Below, in pieces: positions 25,806 through 33,893 of a stretch of 55,442 nucleotides of DNA (within the stretch, counting starts at the first letter, position 1; each line of letters opens with the position of its first letter). The notes under the pieces are model-generated. The model searched no databases. It was not told where the DNA came from and worked only from the letters and a program-made list of their open reading frames with translations. A program made the position numbers and the translations under genes. The DNA comes from Allobosea sp. TND4EK4. GTDB taxonomy: Bacteria > Pseudomonadota > Alphaproteobacteria > Rhizobiales > Beijerinckiaceae. The stretch covers positions 1 through 55,442 of the forward strand of contig NZ_FTMO01000021.1 of assembly GCF_900156025.1 (NCBI RefSeq), given 5' to 3'.

Positions 25806-27350
25806 TCATTCGGCGGCGATGCCGGAGCTTTCCGGCTCGTATTCGCCCGCGACGAGTTGCCGGCGCAGTAGCTTGCCGACCGGCGATTTCGGGATGGCCT
25901 TGACGAATTCGAAGCGTCGCGGGCGCTTGAAGTTGGCGAGCCCCGAGACCTTGCAATGGAGATCGAGCTCTTCGGCCGTGACCCTGCCGCGGCGCTGCAC
26001 GAAGGCGACGACGATCTTGCCCCAGCGCTCGTCGGGCAGGCCGACCACGGCCACTTCCGACACGCCCGGATGCAGGGACAGGCAGCTCTCGATCTCAACC
26101 GGCGAGACGTTCTCGCCGCCGGTGATGATCATGTCGTCGACACGGCCGCTGACATGGAGGTCGCCGTCCTCGTCGACATAGCCGGTGTCGCCGGTGAAGT
26201 ACCAGCCGTCGCGCAGCGACTTGGCGTCGGCCTCGGGTCGCTTCCAGTAGCCTTCGAAGGCCTCGTCGCTCGCCGCCAGCGCGACGATCTCGCCTTCTTC
26301 GCCGGCCGCCGCGATCTCCTCCGCGGAGGTCCCGCCGAGCCGGACGACGCGGATGAGCTGGTTGAGCCCGGCCCTGCCGGCCGAGCCGGGCTTCTCCGCC
26401 GCCTTCTGGTTGATCGTGAAGGTGTAGATCTCGGAGGAGCCGTAGTGATTGACGAAGAGCTCCGGCCGGAAGGCCTCGGTCAGCCTACCGAGCAGCCCGT
26501 CGGTCATCGGCGCCCCGGCGAAGCCGAGCTTGCGCACGCTGGAGACGTCCGTCTGCGCGAAGCGCGGATGATGGACGACGTCGTGATAGAGCGTCGGCAC
26601 GAGATAGAGGTTGGTGATGCGCTCGGCCTCGATCAGCTCGAGCGCCCTGGCGACGTCGAAGCGCGGCAGGCAGACGAAGGTGCCGCCGATCAGCGACATG
26701 GCGATCAGTGAGCGCACGCCCATGGTGTGGTAGAGCGGCATGACGCCGAGCGTGCGCTCGCCGCCGGCGTAGAGGTTCTGCGCGACATGGGCGAGGCCGG
26801 CCATGCGCTCGGCCCGGTGGCGGCGCGGCACGCCCTTCGGCTTGGCGGTGGTGCCCGAGGTGTAGAGCATCAGCGACCAGGCCTCGGCATCGGCGCGCGG
26901 GCTCGCGAGCGGAGCCGGCGTCGCCAGCATCTCGGCGAAGGTCAGCTCGGCCGCGCCGTCGGCCGCGGCGAGCGCGATGCGCGGGATCGCCGCCGCCAGC
27001 AGGCTTTCGGCGATGGCGTCGCCGGCGACGGCTTCGAAGGCGATCGCCCGCGCGCCGGCGTTCTCGACGACGAAATCGATCTCGTCGGGCTTCGCGCGCC
27101 AGTTGATAGGCGTGATGGTCAGCCCCGCGAACTGGCAGGCCCAATGCAGCGTCGCCGCCTCCCAGCGGTTCTGAAGCACGGTGACGACATGGTCGCCAGC
27201 CTTCAGCCCCATGCCGTCGAAGGCGGCGACGACCGAGGAAATGCGCTGGAGCCACTGCGCATAGGTGAGCCGGACATCGCCGTCGACGATCGCGAGCGCG
27301 CCGGGCGTGCGCGCCACGCTGGCCAGAAAGCTGGTGCCGAGATCAAACAT
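25806..27350 (-). CDS. acyl-CoA ligase (AMP-forming), aromatic-acid type
   Basis: A 514-residue adenylate-forming enzyme starting MFDLGTSFLASVARTPGALA. The P-loop LMLYTSGTTAKPKGVPRRH is near residue 165, an aromatic-pocket region ends in NHYGSSEIYTF near 310, GWYFTGDTGYVDEDGDLHVS near 395, RVDDMIITGGENVSP near 415, and the catalytic Lys is in IPKSPVGKLLRRQL near 500. The C-terminal third closely follows 4-chlorobenzoate-CoA ligase as I remember it. It should activate an imported aromatic acid to its CoA thioester. The start at 27350 overlaps the coxS-like stop by 8 bases; an alternative at 27410 would overlap more. Confidence 0.9.
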   Translation of the reverse strand: MFDLGTSFLASVARTPGALAIVDGDVRLTYAQWLQRISSVVAAFDGMGLKAGDHVVTVLQNRWEAATLHWACQFAGLTITPINWRAKPDEIDFVVENAGARAIAFEAVAGDAIAESLLAAAIPRIALAAADGAAELTFAEMLATPAPLASPRADAEAWSLMLYTSGTTAKPKGVPRRHRAERMAGLAHVAQNLYAGGERTLGVMPLYHTMGVRSLIAMSLIGGTFVCLPRFDVARALELIEAERITNLYLVPTLYHDVVHHPRFAQTDVSSVRKLGFAGAPMTDGLLGRLTEAFRPELFVNHYGSSEIYTFTINQKAAEKPGSAGRAGLNQLIRVVRLGGTSAEEIAAAGEEGEIVALAASDEAFEGYWKRPEADAKSLRDGWYFTGDTGYVDEDGDLHVSGRVDDMIITGGENVSPVEIESCLSLHPGVSEVAVVGLPDERWGKIVVAFVQRRGRVTAEELDLHCKVSGLANFKRPRRFEFVKAIPKSPVGKLLRRQLVAGEYEPESSGIAAE

Positions 27351-27876
27351 GGACGGGGTCTCGATTGACGGATGAAGCGGGTTCGCCGCGCAGGGTGGCG
27401 GCGGCATCAAGCGCGGCGGCGACGATCGCGGTGTATCCGGTGCAGCGGCAGAGATGGCCGCCGACGACCTCGCGCAGTTCCTGCTCGTCCGGATTCGGAG
27501 AGGTGCGCAGGAAGGCGTCGAGAGAGATCAGGATGCCGGCGGTGCAGAAGCCGCATTGCAAGGCGTGGTGACGGCGGAAGGTCGCTTGCAGCACGGAGAG
27601 GCGGTCGGCTGCCGGGGCGAGCCCCTCGACCGTGCGCACGTCGCGGCCTTCGAGCTGCACGGCGAGAGTCAGGCAGGCGCGTGCCGGTTCGCCGTCGATC
27701 TGGATCGTGCAGGCGCCGCAGGCGCCATGCTCGCAGCCGACATGAGTGCCGGTGGCGCCGAGTTGCTGGCGCAGGGCGTCGGTGGCCAGCAGGCGCGGCT
27801 CGGCATCGAGCGAGACCGGCTTGCCGTTGAGCGTGAAGGCGACCCTGTGGCGGGCGCCGGCGGTCAGGCGCGGCAT
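27343..27876 (-). CDS. molybdenum hydroxylase, [2Fe-2S] subunit (CoxS-like)
   Basis: A 177-residue iron-sulfur subunit of the xanthine dehydrogenase family. The plant-type ferredoxin motif GCEHGACGACTIQIDGEPAR...C lies at residues 48-68, and the second cluster ligands are CGFC near 108 and GHLCRCTGY near 140-148. Both [2Fe-2S] clusters are complete. GGAGG precedes the ATG at 27876, and the gene overlaps the FAD subunit gene by 13 bases. It transfers electrons from the molybdenum centre to FAD in the heterotrimer encoded by 27343-31636. Confidence 0.94.
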   Translation of the reverse strand: MPRLTAGARHRVAFTLNGKPVSLDAEPRLLATDALRQQLGATGTHVGCEHGACGACTIQIDGEPARACLTLAVQLEGRDVRTVEGLAPAADRLSVLQATFRRHHALQCGFCTAGILISLDAFLRTSPNPDEQELREVVGGHLCRCTGYTAIVAAALDAAATLRGEPASSVNRDPVHV

Positions 27877-28691
27877 CGCAGGGCCTCCTCGATGACCTCG
27901 CGGCCGAGGCTGCGCACGAGGTCGCGACGCAGGCGCGCGGTGGCGTGGATGTCGTCGCGCGCGTCGAGCTCCCAGGCGAAGGCGTTGAGGGCGTCGTCGA
28001 GTGCGCTGCCTTCGAGCAGGGGGTAACTGCGCCGCTCGGGCCGGTCGGCGACGGCGCCGACCGCGACATGGATCGCATCGGCCGTAGCCATCGCCGCGCA
28101 GGCGACGATAGCGAAATCGCCATGGCGGCGGGCGACCTCGCGGAAGGCGTAACCGGCGCCTTTCACGGCGGCGGGAAAAGCGACGGCCTCGATCAGTTCG
28201 TCCTCGGCCTTGTCGGTCACCATCATCCCGGTGAAGAACTCCGATGCCTTGAGGCTGCGCCGCTTCTTGCGGGAGCGCAGGCGGATTTCGCCGTCGAGGG
28301 CGACGAGGCAAAGAGGGATCTCAGCGCTCGGATCGGCATGGGCGGTCGAGCCGCAGACCGTGCCGCGCGCGCGGGTCTGGTAGTGGCCTACCCAGGGCAG
28401 TGCCGCGGCGAGCAGGGGCTGTTCCGTGGCGAGGCCAAGCCGCGCGAGCAGCTTCGCTTGCCTGACCCCCGCCGGAACGACGATGGCGTCTCCCTCCCGA
28501 CGGATTTCGCCGAAGCCGGGAATGCCCATCACGTCGACCAGCACGGCCGGCTTGGCGAGGCGCATGTTGAGCATCGGCAGCAGGGACTGGCCGCCGGCGA
28601 TGACGCGTGCCTCGCCACCCTGCTGCTTCAGCACGTCCAGCGCCTCGTCGAGATGCTGCGCGCGGACATAGTCGAAGGCGGCGGGCTTCAT
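27864..28691 (-). CDS. molybdenum hydroxylase, FAD-binding subunit (CoxM-like)
   Basis: A 275-residue FAD_binding_5/CO_deh_flav_C protein. It has the pyrophosphate motif IAGGQSLLPMLNMRLAKPA near residue 33 and the second FAD motif GTVCGSTAHADPSAEIPLCL near residue 110, then the C-terminal flavoprotein domain. The TVCGSTAHADPSAE form is typical of CoxM, QorM and similar hydroxylases. The start overlaps the stop of the large subunit gene by four bases. No 4Fe-4S insertion of the 4-hydroxybenzoyl-CoA reductase HcrB type is evident, so a hydroxylase is more likely than a reductase. Confidence 0.93.
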   Translation of the reverse strand: MKPAAFDYVRAQHLDEALDVLKQQGGEARVIAGGQSLLPMLNMRLAKPAVLVDVMGIPGFGEIRREGDAIVVPAGVRQAKLLARLGLATEQPLLAAALPWVGHYQTRARGTVCGSTAHADPSAEIPLCLVALDGEIRLRSRKKRRSLKASEFFTGMMVTDKAEDELIEAVAFPAAVKGAGYAFREVARRHGDFAIVACAAMATADAIHVAVGAVADRPERRSYPLLEGSALDDALNAFAWELDARDDIHATARLRRDLVRSLGREVIEEALRCRA

Positions 28692-31636
28692 GCGCGCCTC
28701 CCGAAGAGCCGGGCGAAGAACCCGGGGCGGGACGGCGCGGCGCGGCGCGCCAGCGCTGCGAAGAACTGGCCGATGATCGCCTTGGCCGCGCCATCGAGCA
28801 GCCGCCCGCCGATCGCCGCGACCTTGCCGCCGACTGCGGCCTCGTAGGTGTAGGCGATCGTCGTGATACCGTCCGCGCCGGGAGTGAGCGTGATGCGGCC
28901 CGCACCACCGCCGGTGCCCAGCGCGCCGGAGACCGAGCCGGTCAAGGTCGCGGCCTTTGGCTGGTCGAGGTCGGACAGCTTGATCTCGGCCTTGTAGCGG
29001 CCCTTCACGGGGCCGATGCCGAGCGTCACCTCGGCGGTGAAATGCGTGTCGGACAGCTTCTTGACGCCGTGGCAGCCGGGGATGATGGCGGCGAGTTGGT
29101 CGGCGTCGAGCAGCATCGTCCAGATTGCCTCCGGCGGTGCCGCGACCTTGGCCTGACCCTCGCCCCGCAGGGTGCGGTCGCCGGCCTTCGTCGATGCGGC
29201 GGGGCGGTTCGAACGGTTGGCGGGAGGCGCGGGCTCCTCGGCCGCGACGAGCGCGGCGACACGCCCCGGCGTCATCGGCAATGTGATGTCGGAGACGCCG
29301 AGCGCGTCTGCCACCGCATTGGCCAAGCAGACCGGTGTCGACATGCAGTTGCCTTCGCCGACGCCCTTGGCGCCGAGCGGCGTGAAGGGCGAGGGCGTCT
29401 CGATGTGCAGGATCTCGATGTCCGGCGTCTCGGTCGCGGTCGGCAGCAGATAGTCGGCGAAGGTTCCGGTCAGGAAGGCGCCGTCATCCGCATAGGCGAG
29501 CTCTTCGTAGAAGGTCGCGCCCAGCGCCTGGGCGAAGCCGCCCCGGATCTGCCCGTGGACCATGCCGGGATGCAGCACGGTGCCGCAGTCATGCATGGTG
29601 ACATAGCGGTCGATGCGCACCTTGCCACTCTTTGGATCGACCTCGACACCGGCCATGTCGAAGATGAAGCCGTGGCAGAGCGAGGAGTTGACCTCGTCGA
29701 ACTCCGTTGGTGCCGTGAGCTCCGGCGGTGTCCAGAAGGCAGTCTCGCGGATCGCCTGGTCGACACCTTCCGGCAGCAGGGCCGGGGACCAGTGGGAGAG
29801 TGCCGCCACGCGGCCGAAAGGCAGGGTCTTCTCCGGCACACCCTTGGCGAAGACGGCGCCGCCGGCGAAAGAGATCTGCTCTGCCGGGACGTCGAGCTGG
29901 CCTGCCGCGATGCGGGCGAGCTTGTCGCGCAGCCTGGTCGCGGCAAGATGCGCCGTGCCGGCCACGGCGGCGGCGAAGCGGCTGGAATAATTGCCCGATG
30001 CGATCGACCAGGCGTCGCGGCCGGTGTCGAGTTCGGTGACGATCCGGATGTCCTGCCAGGGCAGGCCGAAGGCGTCCGCGACGACTTGGGCGAGGACGGT
30101 GCGGTGCCCCTGGCCCTGCGGCACCGAGGCGACATGGACGCTGACCGAACCGACGGGGTCGATGGCGACGGTCGCGGTCGCCTGCGCGCCGTTCTTGGGG
30201 CCTGCCTTGGCGCGCTCTGCGGCCGTCAGGACGGTGGTGATATAGCCCATGTTCGAGACGCTGGGCTCGACGGCGGCGGCGAAGCCGATGCCATAGAGAT
30301 GCCCCTCGGCGCGCGCCTCGTCCCGGCGGCGCTTCAGCGCTGCGAGGCGCCCATCCGCCGCAGCGAGATCGATGGCCCGGACATAGTCGCCGGAATCGTA
30401 CAGCGCGCCGGAAGCGGTGCGGTAGGGAAAGGCGTCGCCGGGGATCAGATTGGCGCGGATCACGGCCAGCGGGTCGAGCTTCAGCTCGACGGCGATGCGC
30501 TGCATCAGTCGCTCCAGCGCATAATAGACCTGCGGGCCGCCGAAGCCGCGCACCAGCCCGGTCGGCGCCTTGTTCGTCAGCGCGACCCGGTTGCGGATGG
30601 CGACGTGCCGGACGTCGTAGGCGCCGGTCATGTTGCCGTGCATGCGGTAGAGCGTGGCGGGCTCCGGCGCGCGCGGATAGGCGCCGCAATCCTCGACCTG
30701 GTCCCAGTCGAGCGCGGTGATCCGGCCTTCGGATGTGACGGCGGCCTTCAGCGTGGTGACGCGGTTCGTCGCGGCGACGGCGGCGCCGAGATGCTCGAGC
30801 CGGTCCTCGATCCATTTCACCGGGCGGCCGGCGATGCGCGCCGCCACCGCCATCAGGATGATGTAGGGCGCGACGCCCTGCTTGACGCCGAAGCTGCCGC
30901 CCGAATCCGGCGGCATGCGCAGCCTGAGCCGGTTGCCCGGCACCTTCAGCGCCCGCGAGAGCACGGCGTGGATGCTGAACGGCCCCTGGAAATTGGCGAG
31001 GACGTCATAGACGCCCTCATGCGGGTCGTATTCCGCGACCACGCCGAAGGTCTCCATCGGCGAGCCGGTATTGCGGGGATAGGCGATGGAAACCGAGATC
31101 TGATGCGCCGCCTCGGCGAAGGCGCTTTCGGGATCGCCATAGCGAAAGCGGCGGTCGCTGACGAGGTTGCCGCTCGTCTTCTCGTGCAGCAGCGGCGCAT
31201 CGGGCGCGATCGAGACCAGCGGTTCGACCACGCAAGGCAGGGTGCGGTAGGAAATCTCGATTGCGTCGAGGGCGTCTTCCGCCAGATAGCGGTCCATCGC
31301 GACGACGATGGCGACGGGTTCGCCGACATAGCGCACGCGCTCGACGGCCATCGGCCAGTTTTCCGCGGCGATCTTCAGCCCGGCCAGCATCGGGGTCGTC
31401 AGCTTCGCCAGATCGGCTCCGACGACAACAGCCGCGACACCCGGCATGGCAGCCGCTGCCGCGATATCGATCGAGAGGATGTCGGCATGGGCGTGCGGCG
31501 AGCGCAGAATGGCGGCGTGGAGCGTGCCGGGCTTCACGCCGAGGTCGTCGATGAAGCGGCCACGACCGCTCAGCAGGGCGGCGTCCTCAACGCGCTCAAC
31601 CGATTGTCCGGTCCATGTGATGGCTTCTGGCCGCAA
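28688..31636 (-). CDS. molybdenum hydroxylase large subunit fused to a CoxG domain
   Basis: A 982-residue protein. Residues 1-800 are the molybdopterin cytosine dinucleotide-binding subunit of the xanthine dehydrogenase family, with PDSGGSFGVKQG near 245, GLVRGFGGPQ near 360, and the catalytic Glu in GAKGVGEGNCMSTP near 760. The active-site loop is not the Cys-containing AYxCSFR of CO dehydrogenase. Residues about 824-982 are a CoxG (SRPBCC-fold) domain (EGQAKVAAPPEAIWTMLLDA) ending in an amphipathic RPGFFARLFGRRA tail. Normally coxG is separate and helps membrane recruitment. This is the first gene of the operon. Confidence 0.92.
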   Translation of the reverse strand: MRPEAITWTGQSVERVEDAALLSGRGRFIDDLGVKPGTLHAAILRSPHAHADILSIDIAAAAAMPGVAAVVVGADLAKLTTPMLAGLKIAAENWPMAVERVRYVGEPVAIVVAMDRYLAEDALDAIEISYRTLPCVVEPLVSIAPDAPLLHEKTSGNLVSDRRFRYGDPESAFAEAAHQISVSIAYPRNTGSPMETFGVVAEYDPHEGVYDVLANFQGPFSIHAVLSRALKVPGNRLRLRMPPDSGGSFGVKQGVAPYIILMAVAARIAGRPVKWIEDRLEHLGAAVAATNRVTTLKAAVTSEGRITALDWDQVEDCGAYPRAPEPATLYRMHGNMTGAYDVRHVAIRNRVALTNKAPTGLVRGFGGPQVYYALERLMQRIAVELKLDPLAVIRANLIPGDAFPYRTASGALYDSGDYVRAIDLAAADGRLAALKRRRDEARAEGHLYGIGFAAAVEPSVSNMGYITTVLTAAERAKAGPKNGAQATATVAIDPVGSVSVHVASVPQGQGHRTVLAQVVADAFGLPWQDIRIVTELDTGRDAWSIASGNYSSRFAAAVAGTAHLAATRLRDKLARIAAGQLDVPAEQISFAGGAVFAKGVPEKTLPFGRVAALSHWSPALLPEGVDQAIRETAFWTPPELTAPTEFDEVNSSLCHGFIFDMAGVEVDPKSGKVRIDRYVTMHDCGTVLHPGMVHGQIRGGFAQALGATFYEELAYADDGAFLTGTFADYLLPTATETPDIEILHIETPSPFTPLGAKGVGEGNCMSTPVCLANAVADALGVSDITLPMTPGRVAALVAAEEPAPPANRSNRPAASTKAGDRTLRGEGQAKVAAPPEAIWTMLLDADQLAAIIPGCHGVKKLSDTHFTAEVTLGIGPVKGRYKAEIKLSDLDQPKAATLTGSVSGALGTGGGAGRITLTPGADGITTIAYTYEAAVGGKVAAIGGRLLDGAAKAIIGQFFAALARRAAPSRPGFFARLFGRRA

Positions 31637-31742
31637 CGACGTCTGCTCCCGGGACGCTCTTTGTGTCTGGCGTCTGGCCGGGGAAGCTGTGCGAAACGGT
31701 CGGCGAGCGCGATCCCGCTTAGTCTCGCGACTTACCGATAAG

Positions 31743-31867
31743 TCTCAAAATTTAATGAGATAGCATAGCTCAAGAGGGGGATTGCACATCCTCTTCCGGT
31801 CTCTGGATTTGACCAAAAGTCTCCAAAACGACCTGAAACGGCCGATCTCAAAAAAACACTTTGAGAT
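31743..31867 (-). promoter_or_regulatory. paired TCTCA/TGAGA dyads upstream of the cox-type operon
   Basis: The 304-base gap between the AraC gene and the operon start has no gene. It contains two dyads: TCTCA-N8-TGAGA at 31743-31760, and the stronger ATCTCAAA-N7-TTTGAGAT at 31845-31867. TCTCAAAA recurs as a direct repeat exactly 104 bases apart (31743 and 31847), about ten helical turns. These are good candidate operators for the AraC regulator immediately upstream. The second dyad could also help to end the AraC message. Confidence 0.5.
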
Positions 31868-31940
31868 GATGGTCTGAATTTGCGCGATATCGCGTGATTT
31901 CCCGAAAATGACGGTCGAGCGTCAGCGTCCGTAAAACCAC

Positions 31941-32786
31941 TCAGCGCCCGAGCCGCGCGACTTGCCGGAACTCGCTGGGCGCGACGCTGCAATGGTCGCG
32001 GAAAAAGCGTGTGAAATGCGCCGGCGCGCTGAAGCCGAGCCGGTCTCCGATCGTGGCGAAGGTCTCGTCGCCGTCGACGATCGCGCCCACCGCCATCTCG
32101 ACCCTCAGCACGTTCAGGAAGACGTGCGGGGTTACGCCGGTCGAGCTTTCGAACATGCGAAAGAAGTGCGCGCGCGACAGACCGGCTGATTTCGCCAAGG
32201 TATCGACGCTGGGCGAGGCCGCCGGATCGCTGCGCATCAGCATGATCGCCTTGCCGACCCGCCAATCGATCGCTTGGCTGCGCGCGATTTCGCGCAGCGA
32301 GGCACCGACGGAGCGCCAGGGCGTGAAACGCTCGATGACGGCGATCATCAGCTCCGAGAGCAGATCTTCCTGACGCTTCGAAGCGCCTGGCGCATGGACC
32401 ATCTCGGCCGAGAGATCCAGCGCGATCTGGCGGATGTGGGCGGTCACCGCCCCAGCCGATTGCTCGAAAAAGCCGGGTGCGCCGCTTGCCGCCCAGTTCG
32501 GCCGGAAGCCGCGCAGCCAGTCCGGCTCGATGTAGAGGGCGAGGATCAGCGCATTCTTTCGGCGAGGGTCATGGATATAGGCATGAGGCTCCCAAGCGTT
32601 GACCAACACCGCGAGATCGTTTGTCAAGGGCGCGACATGATCACCGACGAGAAACTGGGTGTCGTCGCCATCGACCTTCAGCAGGACGTGGCAATGAGGA
32701 TGCGCATGACGGACCAGGCTGCGGTCCATGTCCAGCAGTGCCACTCTCCCGAAGGCTCCATGCACGATGCGCAGGGCGTCGGACAT
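31941..32786 (-). CDS. AraC-family transcriptional regulator
   Basis: 281 residues with a cupin-like N-terminal sensing domain (RHAHPHCHVLLKVDG near residue 27, a metal- or ligand-binding His cluster) and a C-terminal double HTH (VDTLAKSAGLSRAHFFRMFE near 195, then FATIGDRLGFSAPAHFTRFF and RDHCSVAPSEFR). The N-terminal domain resembles the AraC_binding_2 type. It is transcribed in the same direction as the large catabolic operon, whose first gene is 304 bases downstream, and probably controls it. Confidence 0.93.
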   Translation of the reverse strand: MSDALRIVHGAFGRVALLDMDRSLVRHAHPHCHVLLKVDGDDTQFLVGDHVAPLTNDLAVLVNAWEPHAYIHDPRRKNALILALYIEPDWLRGFRPNWAASGAPGFFEQSAGAVTAHIRQIALDLSAEMVHAPGASKRQEDLLSELMIAVIERFTPWRSVGASLREIARSQAIDWRVGKAIMLMRSDPAASPSVDTLAKSAGLSRAHFFRMFESSTGVTPHVFLNVLRVEMAVGAIVDGDETFATIGDRLGFSAPAHFTRFFRDHCSVAPSEFRQVARLGR

Positions 32787-33893
32787 TCACCTCTCCTATC
32801 CAGCCCGATGCTGCTTAGCGTGTTCCCCAGCGCCTCCGACGTTTCGAGAACCGGACATGGCGAAGCTTGTTTACGCGACAGTTCGAATGTGGCGACAGGC
32901 GTCGTCTTAAGCAAGTGAATGTCACGAATGACCGCCGGAGCGCCGGGATGGGTTGTCGCCCGTGCCTCGTCCGCCGCCCTGCGAGGATGGCGTCGCGCGC
33001 CACCGGCCGCTCGGCGCAGGCCGGGCCCGAGGTTGCGCCAGCGACGATGGTCAGGACCGCATCTCACCGCGAAAAGATGCGAGCGCTACGAAAATATAAT
33101 GATTTCTGTCGCCGCGGACCTGACGCTCGACAAATCGATCCTGAACGAAGCCGGGTCGGGAAACGACGTAACCACAGGCGTCGCCATGCATGCGTGGAGC
33201 ACGTCCGGCTCGTCCCGGCGGTATCAGAGTGACGGGTTTGCCGCGTGCTCGGGCAGAATCGCTCGCCCCAGCGCCGGCCCCGCGGGTGGAAAAGCTCGCG
33301 CATTCGGGCAATTCGTCGCGGAAAATATCGCGAGCGGCTCGATCCCTTTCCGGACAGGCTAGCTGCAGTCTTTGCCAGATCGGGTGGAATTCGCCACGGT
33401 GCCGCACGTCTCGTCGACAGTACCCGCGCGGCGACGCAGGCCGTCAAGGACGACCCCGCCAATGTGCAAGAGGTTCGCAGATCTGTACCGAAGCGGCGCG
33501 CCCGACGAGATAATGATGGGCACTGCAATCATTGGGAAATTCGGCACGTACGAAAGGCATGACCGGTGTCGTCGAGCGGGACGAAATATTAGAGGCGGTA
33601 GAACGCGGCCACTGCTCTGCCCTAACAGCGACCACAATCGCGAAGGTCGCGGTGTTGTTACGTAGCGCTCGTGCGTGCGAGTTCAGGAGCGCGTGCTCGC
33701 TCAGACGCCGCCCTGATGTTGGTGGTCGATCGCGCGTCGTCCGATCAAGGTCGCGGGAACAAACGGATACCCAACTGAAAATATTCTGATTTTTCCTACA
33801 TTGTATGGCTAGACAGCGGCGCGAGCGCTGCCGATCTTCTGCGGCGAGAGCCGGTTCTCACGACCTCGGTGCACCCCAAGAGGCGTGGGATCA
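32787..33893. other. 1.1-kb region without a recognised gene
   Basis: Only short open frames occur, with no family resemblance, no good ribosome-binding sites and mixed codon use. A minus-strand stretch near 33010-33060 reads like a signal peptide (AVLTIVAGATSGPACA) but leads nowhere. Base composition falls towards the right end, where the DUF3987-like gene starts (for example AT-rich 33770-33800). This looks like a boundary between the catabolic island and an integrative element, with decayed DNA in between. Confidence 0.5.

Noticed and set aside
28688..31636. CO dehydrogenase
   Set aside because: The active-site loop is not the Cys-containing AYxCSFR type; the enzyme belongs to the wider molybdenum hydroxylase family.
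28607..31741. Very long plus-strand open frame (over 1000 codons) opposite the molybdenum hydroxylase genes
   Set aside because: It is an antisense shadow of a GC-rich gene: low-complexity Arg/Gly/Asp-rich translation, no domain pattern, and the minus strand has complete family motifs.
33051..33665. Several overlapping 90-150-residue ORFs on both strands
   Set aside because: None has a family pattern or ribosome-binding site, and they overlap one another in all frames; treated as noncoding or decayed DNA.
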